Below, one piece after another: positions 32,546 through 41,169 of a DNA stretch of 64,000 bases. The stretch comes from a virus, in IMG/VR virus record IMGVR_UViG_3300031963_000064, positions 1 through 64,000 of that record; one strand, given 5' to 3'. The notes under the pieces are model-generated. The model worked only from the letters and a program-made list of their open reading frames with translations. It did no database searches and was not told the DNA's origin. Each line of letters opens with the position of its first letter. The first letter of the stretch is position 1. The position numbers and the translations under genes are program-made.

Positions 32546-33360
32546 CTATACTTTTGCAGATCCGTCCCGTAAAGAGACTCATATAAAGTTTGACCAGCAG
32601 GTAACAATTCTACACCATTTGAAGGAATAGATCCAGGAGATCTTGGAACTAATCTTGGTTTTGGATCTCTTTGTGGTTGTTGTGGAGGTTGCCCGACTTC
32701 GTTATTATTATCAATATTCTCAAAAATATCTTTACTATAAGATTTACCAACTACATAACGCTCAATTTTAAATGTTGCTTGCATAGACATCACGTTTGAT
32801 TGTGAGTATGAAACTGGAATTGATGCAATATTATAAGGATACAAACCGATAAAAGTATATTCCAATTCTCTCTTATAATCACGATCAAATTTAATAATAC
32901 GAGTGCGATTTGATTTGTAATATTCCGGATACTGCATTCTAGTAAAATATCCTTGATCAACATTATTATTGATTGGATTTAATTGACTATCAATTGGATT
33001 AGTAGATCCACTTGCGATGAATTCCATCCAATGTTCAAGAAACTTCAAGGTTTTATAATTTTTATCGACATAAAATTCTAGACTAATATCTTGATAGACT
33101 CTACGATGAGCAAAATTTTCTGTGATTCCAATATAGTTTCCAGAAACTTCTGCTACTGAAAGTTGTGTTGTTGGAAGAGCAGCATTATTACATAAAAGTC
33201 CAACATCTTCTGCAATGAATCGACGATCAATTCCTTTTCTACTTAGATAAGATAATAATTGTGGAGGAAGACCACCAAACTTTACTTCATAATGAGAAGT
33301 TTGAGCAAGGTTAGTGAATAATGGTTTTATATCCGATATTCTACGGGGTCTAACTGCCAC
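32542..33360 (-). CDS. Baseplate tail-tube initiator, gp54-like
   Basis: 272 aa from a GTG at 33360 (MAVRPRRISDIKPLFTNLAQ). The core (DISLEFYVDKNYKTLKFLEHW; SMQATFKIERYVVG) has the tail-tube fold pattern seen in T4 gp54 and gp19-related proteins. Its C-terminus is proline-rich and disordered-looking. It is the first minus-strand gene left of a divergent point opposite gp4. gp54 versus another tube-cap protein is judged from position and pattern. Confidence 0.6.
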   Translation of the reverse strand: MAVRPRRISDIKPLFTNLAQTSHYEVKFGGLPPQLLSYLSRKGIDRRFIAEDVGLLCNNAALPTTQLSVAEVSGNYIGITENFAHRRVYQDISLEFYVDKNYKTLKFLEHWMEFIASGSTNPIDSQLNPINNNVDQGYFTRMQYPEYYKSNRTRIIKFDRDYKRELEYTFIGLYPYNIASIPVSYSQSNVMSMQATFKIERYVVGKSYSKDIFENIDNNNEVGQPPQQPQRDPKPRLVPRSPGSIPSNGVELLPAGQTLYESLYGTDLQKYR

Positions 33361-33400
33361 TCTAAATACCTTATATGAGTCTTATAGTATAAGTATTTAG
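33361..33400. promoter_or_regulatory. Divergent intergenic region with late-type motifs
   Basis: Forty bases between the gp54-like (minus) and gp4 (plus) starts. The plus strand has TATAAGTA at 33388-33395, the minus strand has TATAAG in the centre. Both are one-off matches to the late motif; the plus one is only 5 nt before the ATG, so its use is uncertain. Confidence 0.4.
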
Positions 33401-33838
33401 ATGTCATACAAAGGAAAATATAAACCATCATTTCCAGATAAGTATCGTGGAGATGTTACAAATATCATATATCGTTCTTTATGGGAAAGAAAATTTTGCA
33501 CTTATTGCGATCTAAATGAAAATATAATTGAATGGCAATCTGAAGAAAAAGCGATTCCCTACCGTTCTCCAGTGGACGGGAAGATACATCGTTACTTTCC
33601 AGATTTTCTTATTAAAGTCAAAGAATCGAATGGGTCAATCAAAAAATATATGATTGAGATTAAACCATCAAAGCAAACGGTTCCTCCTATCAAACCTCAA
33701 AGACAAACGAAGAGATATATCAGTGAGGTTTATGAGTATGCTAAAAATCAATCAAAGTGGGAAGCAGCAAAAGAATGGTGTGCTGATCGTGGATATGAGT
33801 TCAAAATCATCACAGAACACGAACTAGGTATCAAGTAA
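33401..33838 (+). CDS. gp4: Head completion protein gp4
   Basis: 145 aa, close to T4 gp4 (150 aa). Matches the T4 sequence pattern IIYRSLWERK, WQSEE-IPY, RYFPDFLI, MIEIKPSKQT and QRQTKRYI, ending in KWEAAKEWC. The D-x(n)-EIK arrangement resembles a PD-(D/E)XK nuclease fold. In T4, gp4 completes filled heads so that tails can attach. First gene of the plus-strand block; its stop overlaps the next ATG. Confidence 0.88.
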   Translation: MSYKGKYKPSFPDKYRGDVTNIIYRSLWERKFCTYCDLNENIIEWQSEEKAIPYRSPVDGKIHRYFPDFLIKVKESNGSIKKYMIEIKPSKQTVPPIKPQRQTKRYISEVYEYAKNQSKWEAAKEWCADRGYEFKIITEHELGIK

Positions 33839-34434
33839 TGGCACTCACAGGATACGAAAAACCATTAGATCAATATAACCAAAAAGAATTAGTAGAAATT
33901 GCTAAAGAATATAATCCTTATTATCAGACAGCAAGTGGAAAGGGAAAACTTGCAGGATATGAAAGATTAACTAAGCAACAACTGATTAATATTATTAAAG
34001 TTGATATTGATTATATTGAAGCAAATCCAAAACTTCCTAGAAGAGTTAAAGGTCCCACTTATAGTAAAAGTAAATCAAAAAGTCTTACTGAGTTAAAAGA
34101 ATCTTTATTAGGAGTAGAAACCCCCGATGAGCTCATGAATGAAATATTATCCAGACTTAGTGGAAGTGAAACACCTCTTCCACCTGCTCCTGGAAGATAT
34201 TATACTTATGTTTATTATGCTAAAACTCCAAGAATTCTTTATGATCGATACCCATTAATTATTGTTGATAGTTTATTACCAAAAGGATTTAGAGGTTTTA
34301 ATTTTCATCTTGGAAAATATAGACAATACAATACTCAAGATGGAGATCGATTAGTTAGCGGATTATATGAATTGAGCAGAGATGAATTTTCAATTTTACT
34401 AAGAATTCCCTACGGAAAAATAATTCAAAACTAA
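33838..34434 (+). CDS. Unknown protein in virion-assembly block (198 aa)
   Basis: The N-terminal 60 residues (QKELVEIAKEYNPYY, LTKQQLINIIKVD) look like a small helical SAP-type module. The C-terminal half (YVYYAKTPRILYDRYPLIIV, FRGFNFHLGKYRQYN) is a conserved-looking domain I have seen in phage virion-assembly loci but cannot name. Lies between gp4 and gp48 and is translationally coupled to gp4. Confidence 0.6.
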   Translation: MALTGYEKPLDQYNQKELVEIAKEYNPYYQTASGKGKLAGYERLTKQQLINIIKVDIDYIEANPKLPRRVKGPTYSKSKSKSLTELKESLLGVETPDELMNEILSRLSGSETPLPPAPGRYYTYVYYAKTPRILYDRYPLIIVDSLLPKGFRGFNFHLGKYRQYNTQDGDRLVSGLYELSRDEFSILLRIPYGKIIQN

Positions 34435-34436
34435 CA

Positions 34437-34443
34437 ATAAATA
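34437..34443 (+). promoter_or_regulatory. Late promoter motif
   Basis: Plus strand ATAAATA, 14 nt before the gp48 ATG at 34458 and just after the previous gene's stop. Confidence 0.55.
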
Positions 34444-34457
34444 GTTAGAAAAAATAA

Positions 34458-35351
34458 ATGGCAGATTACTTCCGATATCCGATTAAAAATATTGGAAATC
34501 AAGACGACTATTTTAAGATTCAGGTGATTGAATATAAAGCACCTGGTCTTAATTTAACGGGTGGTTTTGCATTAAGAACAACAGAAGAAGCATTAAATCA
34601 ATCTGGAAATATCAAAAATTCTCTGGCAACAATTATACTTCCAATGCCAGCAAATATTCAAGACAATAATGCTGCAGATTGGACATCTGGAACTATGAAT
34701 CCAGTTCAAGCAACTCTTGCTGCAGGTGGAAATAGTGCTATATTAAGTTCCAATCTTGTAGGATCGGTTGGGGAATCAATTACAAAAGCATTTGGAAATA
34801 TTACTGAAGCCATAAAATCTGGAGAAGGTCAAAAAGCAACTGCAGCAGGTGCAGCAGGTGCAGCAATGGCGGCAGCATTAGGTCAAGGAGATATTAATTC
34901 AATTATTTCCAGAGCAACTGGACAAATTTTTAATCAAAACGTTGAACTACTATTTAATGGTGTAACTCTTCGCCCAGCATATCAATTTTCTTTTGATATG
35001 GTCCCAAGATCTCAAAAAGAGTCTGAAATGATTAAAAATATTATTAGAATATTCAAAAAGAATATGACTCCTCGAAAAGGGACACCAGACCAAAATGGTG
35101 GTGGTTTATTTGTTAAAGCACCAAATGTATTTAAGTTAGAATATATGAGTGGTGGAAAGCAGCATCCATTCTTACATCGTTTTAAACCATGTGCTTTAAC
35201 ACAAATAAGTATTAATTATAATGGTTCTTCACAATATGCAACATATGCTGATGCAACTCCTGTTCATATGCAAATGACGTTACAATTCCAAGAACTGTCT
35301 CCAATTTACAATGAAGATTACAAAGAAACCGATATTGGAGTTGGTTACTAA
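34458..35351 (+). CDS. gp48: Baseplate tail-tube cap protein gp48
   Basis: 297 aa. The second half has the gp48 family pattern: FSFDMVPRSQKESEMIKNII, FKLEYMSGG, HPFLHRFKPCALTQISINY, MQMTLQFQELSPIY. An Ala/Gly-rich segment (GAAGAAMAAALGQG) divides the protein. In T4, gp48 sits on the baseplate and starts tail tube polymerisation. Its stop overlaps the gp53 ATG. Confidence 0.75.
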   Translation: MADYFRYPIKNIGNQDDYFKIQVIEYKAPGLNLTGGFALRTTEEALNQSGNIKNSLATIILPMPANIQDNNAADWTSGTMNPVQATLAAGGNSAILSSNLVGSVGESITKAFGNITEAIKSGEGQKATAAGAAGAAMAAALGQGDINSIISRATGQIFNQNVELLFNGVTLRPAYQFSFDMVPRSQKESEMIKNIIRIFKKNMTPRKGTPDQNGGGLFVKAPNVFKLEYMSGGKQHPFLHRFKPCALTQISINYNGSSQYATYADATPVHMQMTLQFQELSPIYNEDYKETDIGVGY

Positions 35352-36001
35352 TGTCTTATTTTAGAACACTACCAAACTTAGAATATCAATCATTCTTATC
35401 AGATAAGACTTCTGTTGATGAGTATTTAACTGTAAAAAACTTATTCCGTAGAGTCAAACTTCGTGATGACTTACAAAATGTTTTTACAGTTTTTGACAAA
35501 TATCAAATCATTGATGGTGCTCGACCAGATACTATTGCGGAAGAACTTTATGGTAGTTCGCAATATGATTGGGTTATTTTAATTACTGCAGGAATTACTA
35601 GAGTTAGAGATCAATGGCCGCTGTCTGATGCACAAGTTTATGATTATGCAGAGTCAATTTATGGTGCAGATTTAAATTCAATTCATCATTATGAAACAAC
35701 GGAAGTCAAAGATTCTGAAGATCGTTTAATTCTTCCAGCAGGTAAAGTTGTTGATGTTGACTTTACAATTCCAAAACCAGGAGATCCAACTGCATCTTTA
35801 AATCCAGTTGTTGGTATTTCAAACTATGAGTATGAAGTTCTAAAAAACAATGACAAAAGAACCATTTATGTTCTCAAACCAGTTTATTTGCAACAAGTTT
35901 TAAATGATGTAAGAAAGGAGATGACTTATGATCAATCATCTCAGTATGTTAATGATAAAGTAATTAGAACTGAGAACACAAGAGCGTCAAGTCCACAATA
36001 A
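35351..36001 (+). CDS. gp53: Baseplate wedge protein gp53
   Basis: 216 aa. The N-terminal 130 residues show the gp53 signature: YQIIDGARPDTIAEELYGSS, YDWVILITAG, WPLSDAQVYDY, SIHHYETTEV. The C-terminus (VYLQQVLNDVRKEM) is helical. gp53 joins wedges in T4 baseplates. Its 3' end overlaps the convergent Mom-like gene by 15 bp. Confidence 0.82.
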   Translation: MSYFRTLPNLEYQSFLSDKTSVDEYLTVKNLFRRVKLRDDLQNVFTVFDKYQIIDGARPDTIAEELYGSSQYDWVILITAGITRVRDQWPLSDAQVYDYAESIYGADLNSIHHYETTEVKDSEDRLILPAGKVVDVDFTIPKPGDPTASLNPVVGISNYEYEVLKNNDKRTIYVLKPVYLQQVLNDVRKEMTYDQSSQYVNDKVIRTENTRASSPQ

Positions 36002-36577
36002 TTTTAATTTCTTATCAAAAACCATCACATATCGGTGTTTGCGGGAGCGTTCTTTCCATTCTCCTGCAGCACCTTTAACTTTGCCTCTAGAGTGTTTAGT
36101 TCCGTCTGCATAATAGAAATCTTTCTTTGGATCTGAAAGTCCGCAATATTTAAAATTACAAGCGCGATAGATTGTACCATTGTGGAAATCACTATCAGCG
36201 TAAGAGATGATTGCTTTAACTTCAGTATCCTTCCGTAACTGTCTAATCGATCTTGAAACAAACCAAGAAGTGATATTATGCTCGGTTCCTTGTGTTTCGG
36301 GGTGTATGCAAAGACGGGAAAGTTCAAAGAGTCCTTCTTGTTCATTCCGTTCTAATCCAAATGCTCCTTTTGCAATTTCAGGTACAGGAAGTCCAGTAAA
36401 GATACAGACTCCCTGAATACCACCAATATTCAACGGGCAAAAGTCATTGCCCTTATAAAGACCGTAGTTGTAACCTGACTTAAAGGATTTGGAAAAGTCC
36501 TTAAGATAATGAAACCGCAGAAGTAACTCTGCGGCTTCGGATTTACTTACACGGTCAATGTAGTAATCTGTTTTCAA
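35987..36577 (-). CDS. Mom-like GNAT-fold protein (putative DNA base modification)
   Basis: 196 aa. FKSGYNYGLY, GGIQGVCIFTGLPVPEIAKG, FELSRLCIHP, IISYADSDFHNGTIYRACNF and RSRKHRYVMVF are the conserved blocks of a widespread phage family related to Mu Mom, a GNAT-fold protein that modifies adenines against restriction. Whether this member modifies DNA is inferred. It overlaps the gp32 stop by 4 bp, so it is transcribed with replication genes. Confidence 0.65.
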   Translation of the reverse strand: MKTDYYIDRVSKSEAAELLLRFHYLKDFSKSFKSGYNYGLYKGNDFCPLNIGGIQGVCIFTGLPVPEIAKGAFGLERNEQEGLFELSRLCIHPETQGTEHNITSWFVSRSIRQLRKDTEVKAIISYADSDFHNGTIYRACNFKYCGLSDPKKDFYYADGTKHSRGKVKGAAGEWKERSRKHRYVMVFDKKLKLLWT

Positions 36578-37497
36578 TCTTCGGCAAGACGGGCGAAATA
36601 CGACAACGCATCATCATCGTCATCCTCCACAGGTGCCGCAGCACGGCGAGTAGGTTGAAGATTGTTGAGTTCACTGCGAAGATCTTCATCAAGGTCTTTC
36701 ACAGGACCACGAGTATTATCCTCATCAAACTCTTCAGGGTCCTGATAGCGAGGAGTGCCTTTGGTGCCAAGCACATAGTCCAGACGCTTCTTCAAATCAT
36801 CATAAGACTTGAACTGATCGGCAGCAACGAGTTCAGCAAGCGAATACTGCTTTTTCCAGATTGCTTCCATTGCGTCATCGTCGTCCAGAAGAGGGGCAGA
36901 TGCAGCAAACTCAGAGGAGTCATAGTTACGATAACCAGCAACGTTCTTTGCCTTCAGTTTGAAGTTGGCACCTTGCCAGAAGTCAAATGGATCAATTGCT
37001 TCCTCATCTTCAAACTCAGGTTGCATTGCAGCGGTAAGTTTATCAAAGATCTTCTTACCATACTTGAACAGGAAGACCTTACCTTCGTTGGCGGGGTTCG
37101 CAGGGTCCTTCACCACGTAGATGTTGGAGATATAAGTCAGTTTACGCTTTTGCTTACGTGCCAGTTCTTTACCAGCATCAGTGCCGTTGTTCCACAGTTC
37201 GGAGTTCAGTTCGGACACAGGATCCTTCTGATTCAAAGTGGTGAGACTGTTTTCAATATACCAACCACCAGAACCCTGAAATGCGTGACTGTAGAGTTTC
37301 ACGAACGGCAGGTCTTCACCGTTAGGAGCAGGGAGGAAACGGATCACGGCATAACCATTATTTGCTTTGTCGCATTCTAATTTCCAGAAGCGTTCATCAC
37401 TAGAACCGCTACTAGTATTCATTTTTTCTACTTCTTTGACCAATTTGGCAGTAAGATTGCCCAGCTTGGACTGTTTTTTAAGGTCGGAAAACGACAT
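36574..37497 (-). CDS. gp32: Single-stranded DNA-binding protein gp32
   Basis: 307 aa from the ATG at 37497 (MSFSDLKKQSKLGNL), chosen because GAGGT lies 8 nt upstream and the promoter start site excludes the upstream TTG-frame extension. Basic N-terminus for cooperativity (residues 8-30), an ssDNA-binding core with FWKLECDKANNGYAVIRFLP and WYIENSLTT, and a very acidic C-terminus (VEDDDDDALSYFARLAED) that binds partner proteins such as gp59. Central to replication and recombination. Confidence 0.92.
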   Translation of the reverse strand: MSFSDLKKQSKLGNLTAKLVKEVEKMNTSSGSSDERFWKLECDKANNGYAVIRFLPAPNGEDLPFVKLYSHAFQGSGGWYIENSLTTLNQKDPVSELNSELWNNGTDAGKELARKQKRKLTYISNIYVVKDPANPANEGKVFLFKYGKKIFDKLTAAMQPEFEDEEAIDPFDFWQGANFKLKAKNVAGYRNYDSSEFAASAPLLDDDDAMEAIWKKQYSLAELVAADQFKSYDDLKKRLDYVLGTKGTPRYQDPEEFDEDNTRGPVKDLDEDLRSELNNLQPTRRAAAPVEDDDDDALSYFARLAED

Positions 37498-37541
37498 TTG
37501 GATTACCTCGGATAGTTTGGATTCGGGGGATTTACTTAGAT

Positions 37542-37570
37542 AGTATAGCGAAGATTGAATCACCTGTCAA
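37542..37570 (-). promoter_or_regulatory. Sigma70-type promoter for gp32
   Basis: TTGACA (37570-37565), 17 nt, TATACT (37547-37542), 45 nt upstream of the gp32 start. It lies within the end of the upstream gene, giving gp32 its own supply. Confidence 0.8.
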
Positions 37571-37892
37571 TATATTGCTTGAGTGATTCAATGGTCTTGT
37601 TCATACTACTGAATAAAACTTGCATATCAGTCTCTGGTGGGAAACCCATCAAGGCAACTGACTTGCGTAGGTTCTCTTTCATTTCAACCGCTTGAGGGTC
37701 GTCTGAAAGGGACAACCTAGTATACATCACTCTCTGCTTTTCTAGCAAGAGCTCAAGTTTCTCAATGTGCTCCAATTTGGTCTCACGGGACATTCCACCG
37801 AAAGTTAAAATACTTCCGTAGATTTCTTCTTGTAACTTGTTAATTTCTTTCAGTTCTTCCTGAATAATATCAGAATCGAAAAAGCTACTCAT
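37560..37892 (-). CDS. DUF1825-like protein (110 aa)
   Basis: MSSFFDSDIIQEELKEINKL and LEKQRVMYTRLSLSDDPQA match the pattern of DUF1825, a short helical family found in cyanobacteria and their phages. Function unknown; the position between gp32 and gp59 suggests a replication or transcription role. Possibly acquired from a host ancestor. Confidence 0.65.
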   Translation of the reverse strand: MSSFFDSDIIQEELKEINKLQEEIYGSILTFGGMSRETKLEHIEKLELLLEKQRVMYTRLSLSDDPQAVEMKENLRKSVALMGFPPETDMQVLFSSMNKTIESLKQYIDR

Positions 37893-38481
37893 CTATAATG
37901 TCCCTTAAAATTTTCTTGTAATTGAACACGTCAATATTTAGAAATGGTTTATACTTTGAAATTTTCAAACTGACGGTTTCCCACACTGGGTCCAGGAGTT
38001 GCTTATCAAAGGTCTTCCCGAACAGGAATATTCTATCCCATATAGTAAAGGTTTCTATACTAATCTTCCCGCTCAGGAACTTTTTTAGAATGACTGGATG
38101 TTGCTTTGAAGCATCAAGAACCTGCTTTAAGTTGCTTTCAGACAACATATCTTCCGATTCTTGCTTGAAGATATAAGACAAACTTTGCTGGCGTCTCATC
38201 CAGTCAGCATAAGTTCTCTCACCCGAATTGATGATCTCACCGATCCAGAGATTACCAGGCGTGTCTGATGCTACAAAGTTTGATACTAGAAAATCTACAA
38301 TTTCCTTGTCCGAAAATTTGCGACTCGTGCGTTCGAAGAAATACTTATCTTTGCGTCGATTAAAGGACGTTATACTCGCACGAGTCTTCGCACCGTACTT
38401 AAAGAAGTCGTATTTTGGATTTGTAAAATGATTTTTGAGTGACAGATAATGTTGATAAGTTTCAAAGGGTGTCACGGTCAT
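37885..38481 (-). CDS. gp59: Helicase loader gp59
   Basis: 198 aa from the ATG at 38481 (MTVTPFETYQHYLSLKNHFT), which overlaps the gp33 stop as ATGA; a longer frame to 38538 is unlikely. T4 gp59 landmarks: YDFFKYG, FNRRKDKYFFERTSRKF, NLWIGEII, YADWMRRQQSLSYIF. gp59 loads the gp41 helicase onto gp32-coated DNA. The genes for gp32, gp59 and gp33 cluster as in T4. Confidence 0.9.
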   Translation of the reverse strand: MTVTPFETYQHYLSLKNHFTNPKYDFFKYGAKTRASITSFNRRKDKYFFERTSRKFSDKEIVDFLVSNFVASDTPGNLWIGEIINSGERTYADWMRRQQSLSYIFKQESEDMLSESNLKQVLDASKQHPVILKKFLSGKISIETFTIWDRIFLFGKTFDKQLLDPVWETVSLKISKYKPFLNIDVFNYKKILRDIIDE

Positions 38482-38738
38482 AGAGGCAGTTTTGCTTTCG
38501 AAGTTCGCTTCATAAAGTTCAAACGGGTTGCATCCCATTTGAGTCGCTCTTTCAGAGGTTTTGAAATGAGTTTTGTTACTGATTCTACTTCAAGACTATT
38601 GATTTCACAATAGTGAACGATTGCGTCAATATAGTTGAAGTTTTCTTCTGCAACAATCTTTTCAATCTCAAGAGCAAACTTAGAAGGAGTTAAAAACTTA
38701 TTTTCGATTGCCTGTTCCAGTTCTTTATTTGGTTCCAT
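38478..38738 (-). CDS. gp33: Late transcription co-activator gp33
   Basis: 86 aa from the ATG at 38738 (MEPNKELEQAIENKFLTPSK), a 14-bp overlap with the nuclease gene. Resembles T4 gp33 in ALEIEKIVAEENFNYIDAIV and the helix that follows, and ends in a short hydrophobic tail (KAKLPL) where T4 gp33 has its sliding-clamp-binding end. gp33 bridges RNA polymerase and the clamp at late promoters, which fits the ATAAATA motifs here. Confidence 0.75.
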   Translation of the reverse strand: MEPNKELEQAIENKFLTPSKFALEIEKIVAEENFNYIDAIVHYCEINSLEVESVTKLISKPLKERLKWDATRLNFMKRTSKAKLPL

Positions 38739-39405
38739 AGAGTTCCAGTTTATCTCTAACAAACTTTCTAATGTATTCTGTGAGAAGTTTGATGTACTTT
38801 GATTTGTTTCTTTCTTCATAAACGACGCATTCTCCATTTTCACAAGCCATAATGATTACAAGTTTTTTGACTGAAATACCAGTCAGTTCGTATAGCATAC
38901 ATCCGTAAGCCATACATTGAACAAAGTAGTGTTCGATCCACTCTCGTGGTTTTGGTTTTTTAGAAGTTTTAAAGTCAATTATTGCTAACTCGCCGTCATA
39001 TTCAGCGATACAATCAACTGTCCCAGCAATACCTAATTGCTTACTATATAGGGACCCTTCTAGGGCGTAAATATTATTTATGCGATTGAGTTCTGTTTTT
39101 GAGATTTTAAAGAGAAAGTCTGAAAGAGGTTGAACTGAGGGCAGGTCACGATTATAAAGATAGTTCTCTACAAGCGTGTGCATATCAGTTCCACGACTCG
39201 TTGCCGCTTTCGTGACACGATCCGCTTCTTCATCTCCAACTTTCTTACGCCAATTAACAAAGATCTCCTTATTAAAATGACTGGTCACCGAAGTAATGGA
39301 GACCAGTCGGAGAAGTTCTTCTTCATCAGGAATTGAGTAGTATCTTACACCATCAATTGTCTCACGCTCCAACTTAGGGAGTTCAATATCAATATGTTTG
39401 AACAT
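38725..39405 (-). CDS. PD-(D/E)XK nuclease, RecB/Cas4-type
   Basis: 226 aa. GTVDCIAEYDGELAIIDFKT contains the D and D-x-K catalytic positions, preceded by GTDMHTLVENYL and followed by QCMAYGCMLYE (motif QxxxY). This is the RecB-family single-strand exonuclease/Cas4-like arrangement found in T4-like cyanophages. Likely role: host DNA breakdown or recombination. Adjacent to PhoH. Confidence 0.82.
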   Translation of the reverse strand: MFKHIDIELPKLERETIDGVRYYSIPDEEELLRLVSITSVTSHFNKEIFVNWRKKVGDEEADRVTKAATSRGTDMHTLVENYLYNRDLPSVQPLSDFLFKISKTELNRINNIYALEGSLYSKQLGIAGTVDCIAEYDGELAIIDFKTSKKPKPREWIEHYFVQCMAYGCMLYELTGISVKKLVIIMACENGECVVYEERNKSKYIKLLTEYIRKFVRDKLELYGTK

Positions 39406-40163
39406 TAAAAACCAGCATCCAATTTAGCAATAATGTACTCTTTAACAAGTCCAGAACGAACAATGTCTTCTACACCAAATTCAATTATATCAAAAGATGG
39501 CATTTTACGCAAGACAGTCATAAAATCAACAATACCATTTCGTTCGTTAGTCTTCTGTAAGTCTGATTGAGAAGCATCACCACAGAAACAAATCTTGGTA
39601 TTCTCACCAACACGAGTGATAATAGAATCCAATTCGTGAAAGTTTAGGTTTTGGAACTCATCCACAATAATGATAGCGTTATCAAGGGTCGTTCCACGCA
39701 AGAATGAGGTGCTCCAAAACTTAATGGTTTCTTGAGACTTTAAGTTACCATAAAGCATCTCAAAGTCAGCATCAGAAGGCATCTGGAACATATACTTCAC
39801 CATATTCTTATAAGGAATCTGGTAAATATCTGCCTTATCATCGTGAGTTCCAGGCAGAAATCCAATCTCTCTGGTTGCAACAAGTGAACGAACAAGATAA
39901 ATTCTTTCGTATGGTGTTCTTTCATCGAGAACATCTGCAAGGGCATTATAGAGTGTGATAAAGGTTTTACCTGTCCCAGCACATCCATAGGCAACAATAT
40001 GTTTACCATCATTATAAGACTCAAACAAACGTTTTTGATTGTCTGTAAGGGGATCAATGTCAACTAAGTAATCAGCACTTAGAGGTTTTCTCCTCTTCAT
40101 CTGCTTTGCAGTCAAACCAACTCCGATAGGTTGATCAACGTTGCCTCTTTTTCTTCTTGCCAT
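39405..40163 (-). CDS. phoH: PhoH-like P-loop ATPase
   Basis: 252 aa. Walker A GCAGTGKT at residues 60-67, Walker B IIIVDEFQNL, plus RSLVATREIGFLPGT and CFCGDASQSD typical of PhoH. Very common in marine phages; possibly RNA-related ATPase/nuclease activity, with the phosphate-starvation link unproven in phages. The stop overlaps the next gene's start by one base. Confidence 0.9.
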   Translation of the reverse strand: MARRKRGNVDQPIGVGLTAKQMKRRKPLSADYLVDIDPLTDNQKRLFESYNDGKHIVAYGCAGTGKTFITLYNALADVLDERTPYERIYLVRSLVATREIGFLPGTHDDKADIYQIPYKNMVKYMFQMPSDADFEMLYGNLKSQETIKFWSTSFLRGTTLDNAIIIVDEFQNLNFHELDSIITRVGENTKICFCGDASQSDLQKTNERNGIVDFMTVLRKMPSFDIIEFGVEDIVRSGLVKEYIIAKLDAGF

Positions 40164-40181
40164 TAGATTTTATTCAGATGT

Positions 40182-40430
40182 TTAAATTTTCTTTACTCTT
40201 GAGCCCGGAGCCTTGCTGGCTTTCGCAAGCACATCGTTCCATCCGGGGTTCCTTGCAACCAGTTTGTCCCGCCATTCCCCAATTTCACAGGCACTTGGTG
40301 CGGTTGATGGATCACTCCAGTCCCTAATCCAGTCAACATTATCCTTTGACCATTGATCCCAGTCGTGAATACTCATAACAACTTCTTTTTGTTCCCCAGT
40401 TTTTTTATTAATGATTGGGTATGTTGGCAT
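40182..40430 (-). CDS. Conserved T4-like cyanophage protein (82 aa)
   Basis: ATG at 40430 (MPTYPIINKKTGEQKEVVMS) preferred over the GTG/other start at 40445. Helical with several Trp (DWDQWSKDN, WIRDWSD) and a C-terminus KASKAPGSRVKKI, a pattern I associate with a conserved cyanomyovirus protein. Late promoter at 40464-40470. Function unknown. Confidence 0.65.
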   Translation of the reverse strand: MPTYPIINKKTGEQKEVVMSIHDWDQWSKDNVDWIRDWSDPSTAPSACEIGEWRDKLVARNPGWNDVLAKASKAPGSRVKKI

Positions 40431-40462
40431 TTTTTTTACTCTCAAAACTTGTATATAAAAAA

Positions 40463-41110
40463 TTATTTATTGGTATTTCTTGTAAAGGTTCTTCCTCTCC
40501 TCCAACCTTGAGGTATTTCATTTTCCTTAAAAACATATCTACTTTCATTGCCATCAGTAATCCACATCATAACACTTTTCCCACTATTCCAAGATTTTTT
40601 ACCATACCTATGATTTTTTTCACCAATTTGTCTCTCACTCAATTTTCTTTTAGTTTCTTCACTCCTTTTTGATCCATAGGATGGATGATCTTTACCAAAC
40701 TTACCATACATATGATTTTTTTCACCTTTTTGGCGGTCACTAAACATTTGTAAAACATCTTTACTATGTCTATATCCGTAGGCAGGATGTTTCTCTCCTA
40801 TTTTACCATACATTGGGTTATTTTTTCCATTCAAACAATAGTAGAATTTAGTTGAAGTCTGTTTTGCTCTATTCGCAAAATGAGGATTTTTATCTACTTC
40901 ATAAAAATTGTGAAGAATTATTTCTGCTTCAAGTGCTTCTTCTACACTATCAAAAGTTTCTAAAATAATCTTTTGAGATGGATTAAAGTTCTTATCGTGA
41001 AAACTTCCAAAGTAATTTACATCTTTTTCTGGAAGACAATCACATTCTCTTTTTCCAATATAACCCCTCCCATATTCCTCATAGGAATAATACACATAAA
41101 AATGTTTCAT
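40463..41110 (-). CDS. GIY-YIG homing endonuclease with NUMOD3-like repeats
   Basis: 215 aa. The catalytic N-terminus reads FYVYYSYEEYGRGYIGKRE, a SegE-like GIY-YIG form, with E in ALEAEIILHNFY. Four PMYGKIGEKHPAYG-type repeats follow (about 95-170) with SEETKRKLSERQ, matching NUMOD3 DNA-binding motifs. The C-terminus (WITDGNESRYVFKENEIPQG) is shared with other phage homing enzymes. Paralogue of the gene at 42624-43214. A TATAAATA promoter lies 26 nt upstream within an inverted-repeat loop. Confidence 0.85.
   Translation of the reverse strand: MKHFYVYYSYEEYGRGYIGKRECDCLPEKDVNYFGSFHDKNFNPSQKIILETFDSVEEALEAEIILHNFYEVDKNPHFANRAKQTSTKFYYCLNGKNNPMYGKIGEKHPAYGYRHSKDVLQMFSDRQKGEKNHMYGKFGKDHPSYGSKRSEETKRKLSERQIGEKNHRYGKKSWNSGKSVMMWITDGNESRYVFKENEIPQGWRRGRTFTRNTNK
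40464..40470 (-). promoter_or_regulatory. Late promoter motif
   Basis: Minus strand CAATAAATA, 34 nt upstream of the ATG at 40430, overlapping the end of the homing endonuclease gene. Confidence 0.55.
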
Positions 41111-41135
41111 ACTACTCTTAACTTGGTGACATAAG

Positions 41136-41143
41136 TATTTATA
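41136..41143 (-). promoter_or_regulatory. T4-like late promoter
   Basis: Exact TATAAATA on the minus strand, 26 nt before the ATG at 41110, inside the inverted-repeat loop. Confidence 0.7.
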
Positions 41144-41147
41144 ATAG

Positions 41148-41169
41148 AAAGGGGCATTTCTGCCCCCTT
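41148..41169 (-). terminator. Hairpin, probable terminator after thyX
   Basis: Minus strand AAGGGGGCA-GAAA-TGCCCCTTT, a 9-bp stem with GAAA loop and a weak T-rich tail (TTTCTATTAT). Confidence 0.55.

Noticed and set aside
36025-36345. 106-aa frame inside the Mom-like gene
   Set aside because: Fully contained in a gene with conserved motifs and in a different frame.
37497-37563. N-terminal extension of gp32 to 37563
   Set aside because: It would overlap the gp32 promoter -10; homologues start MSFSDLKK and a ribosome site precedes 37497.
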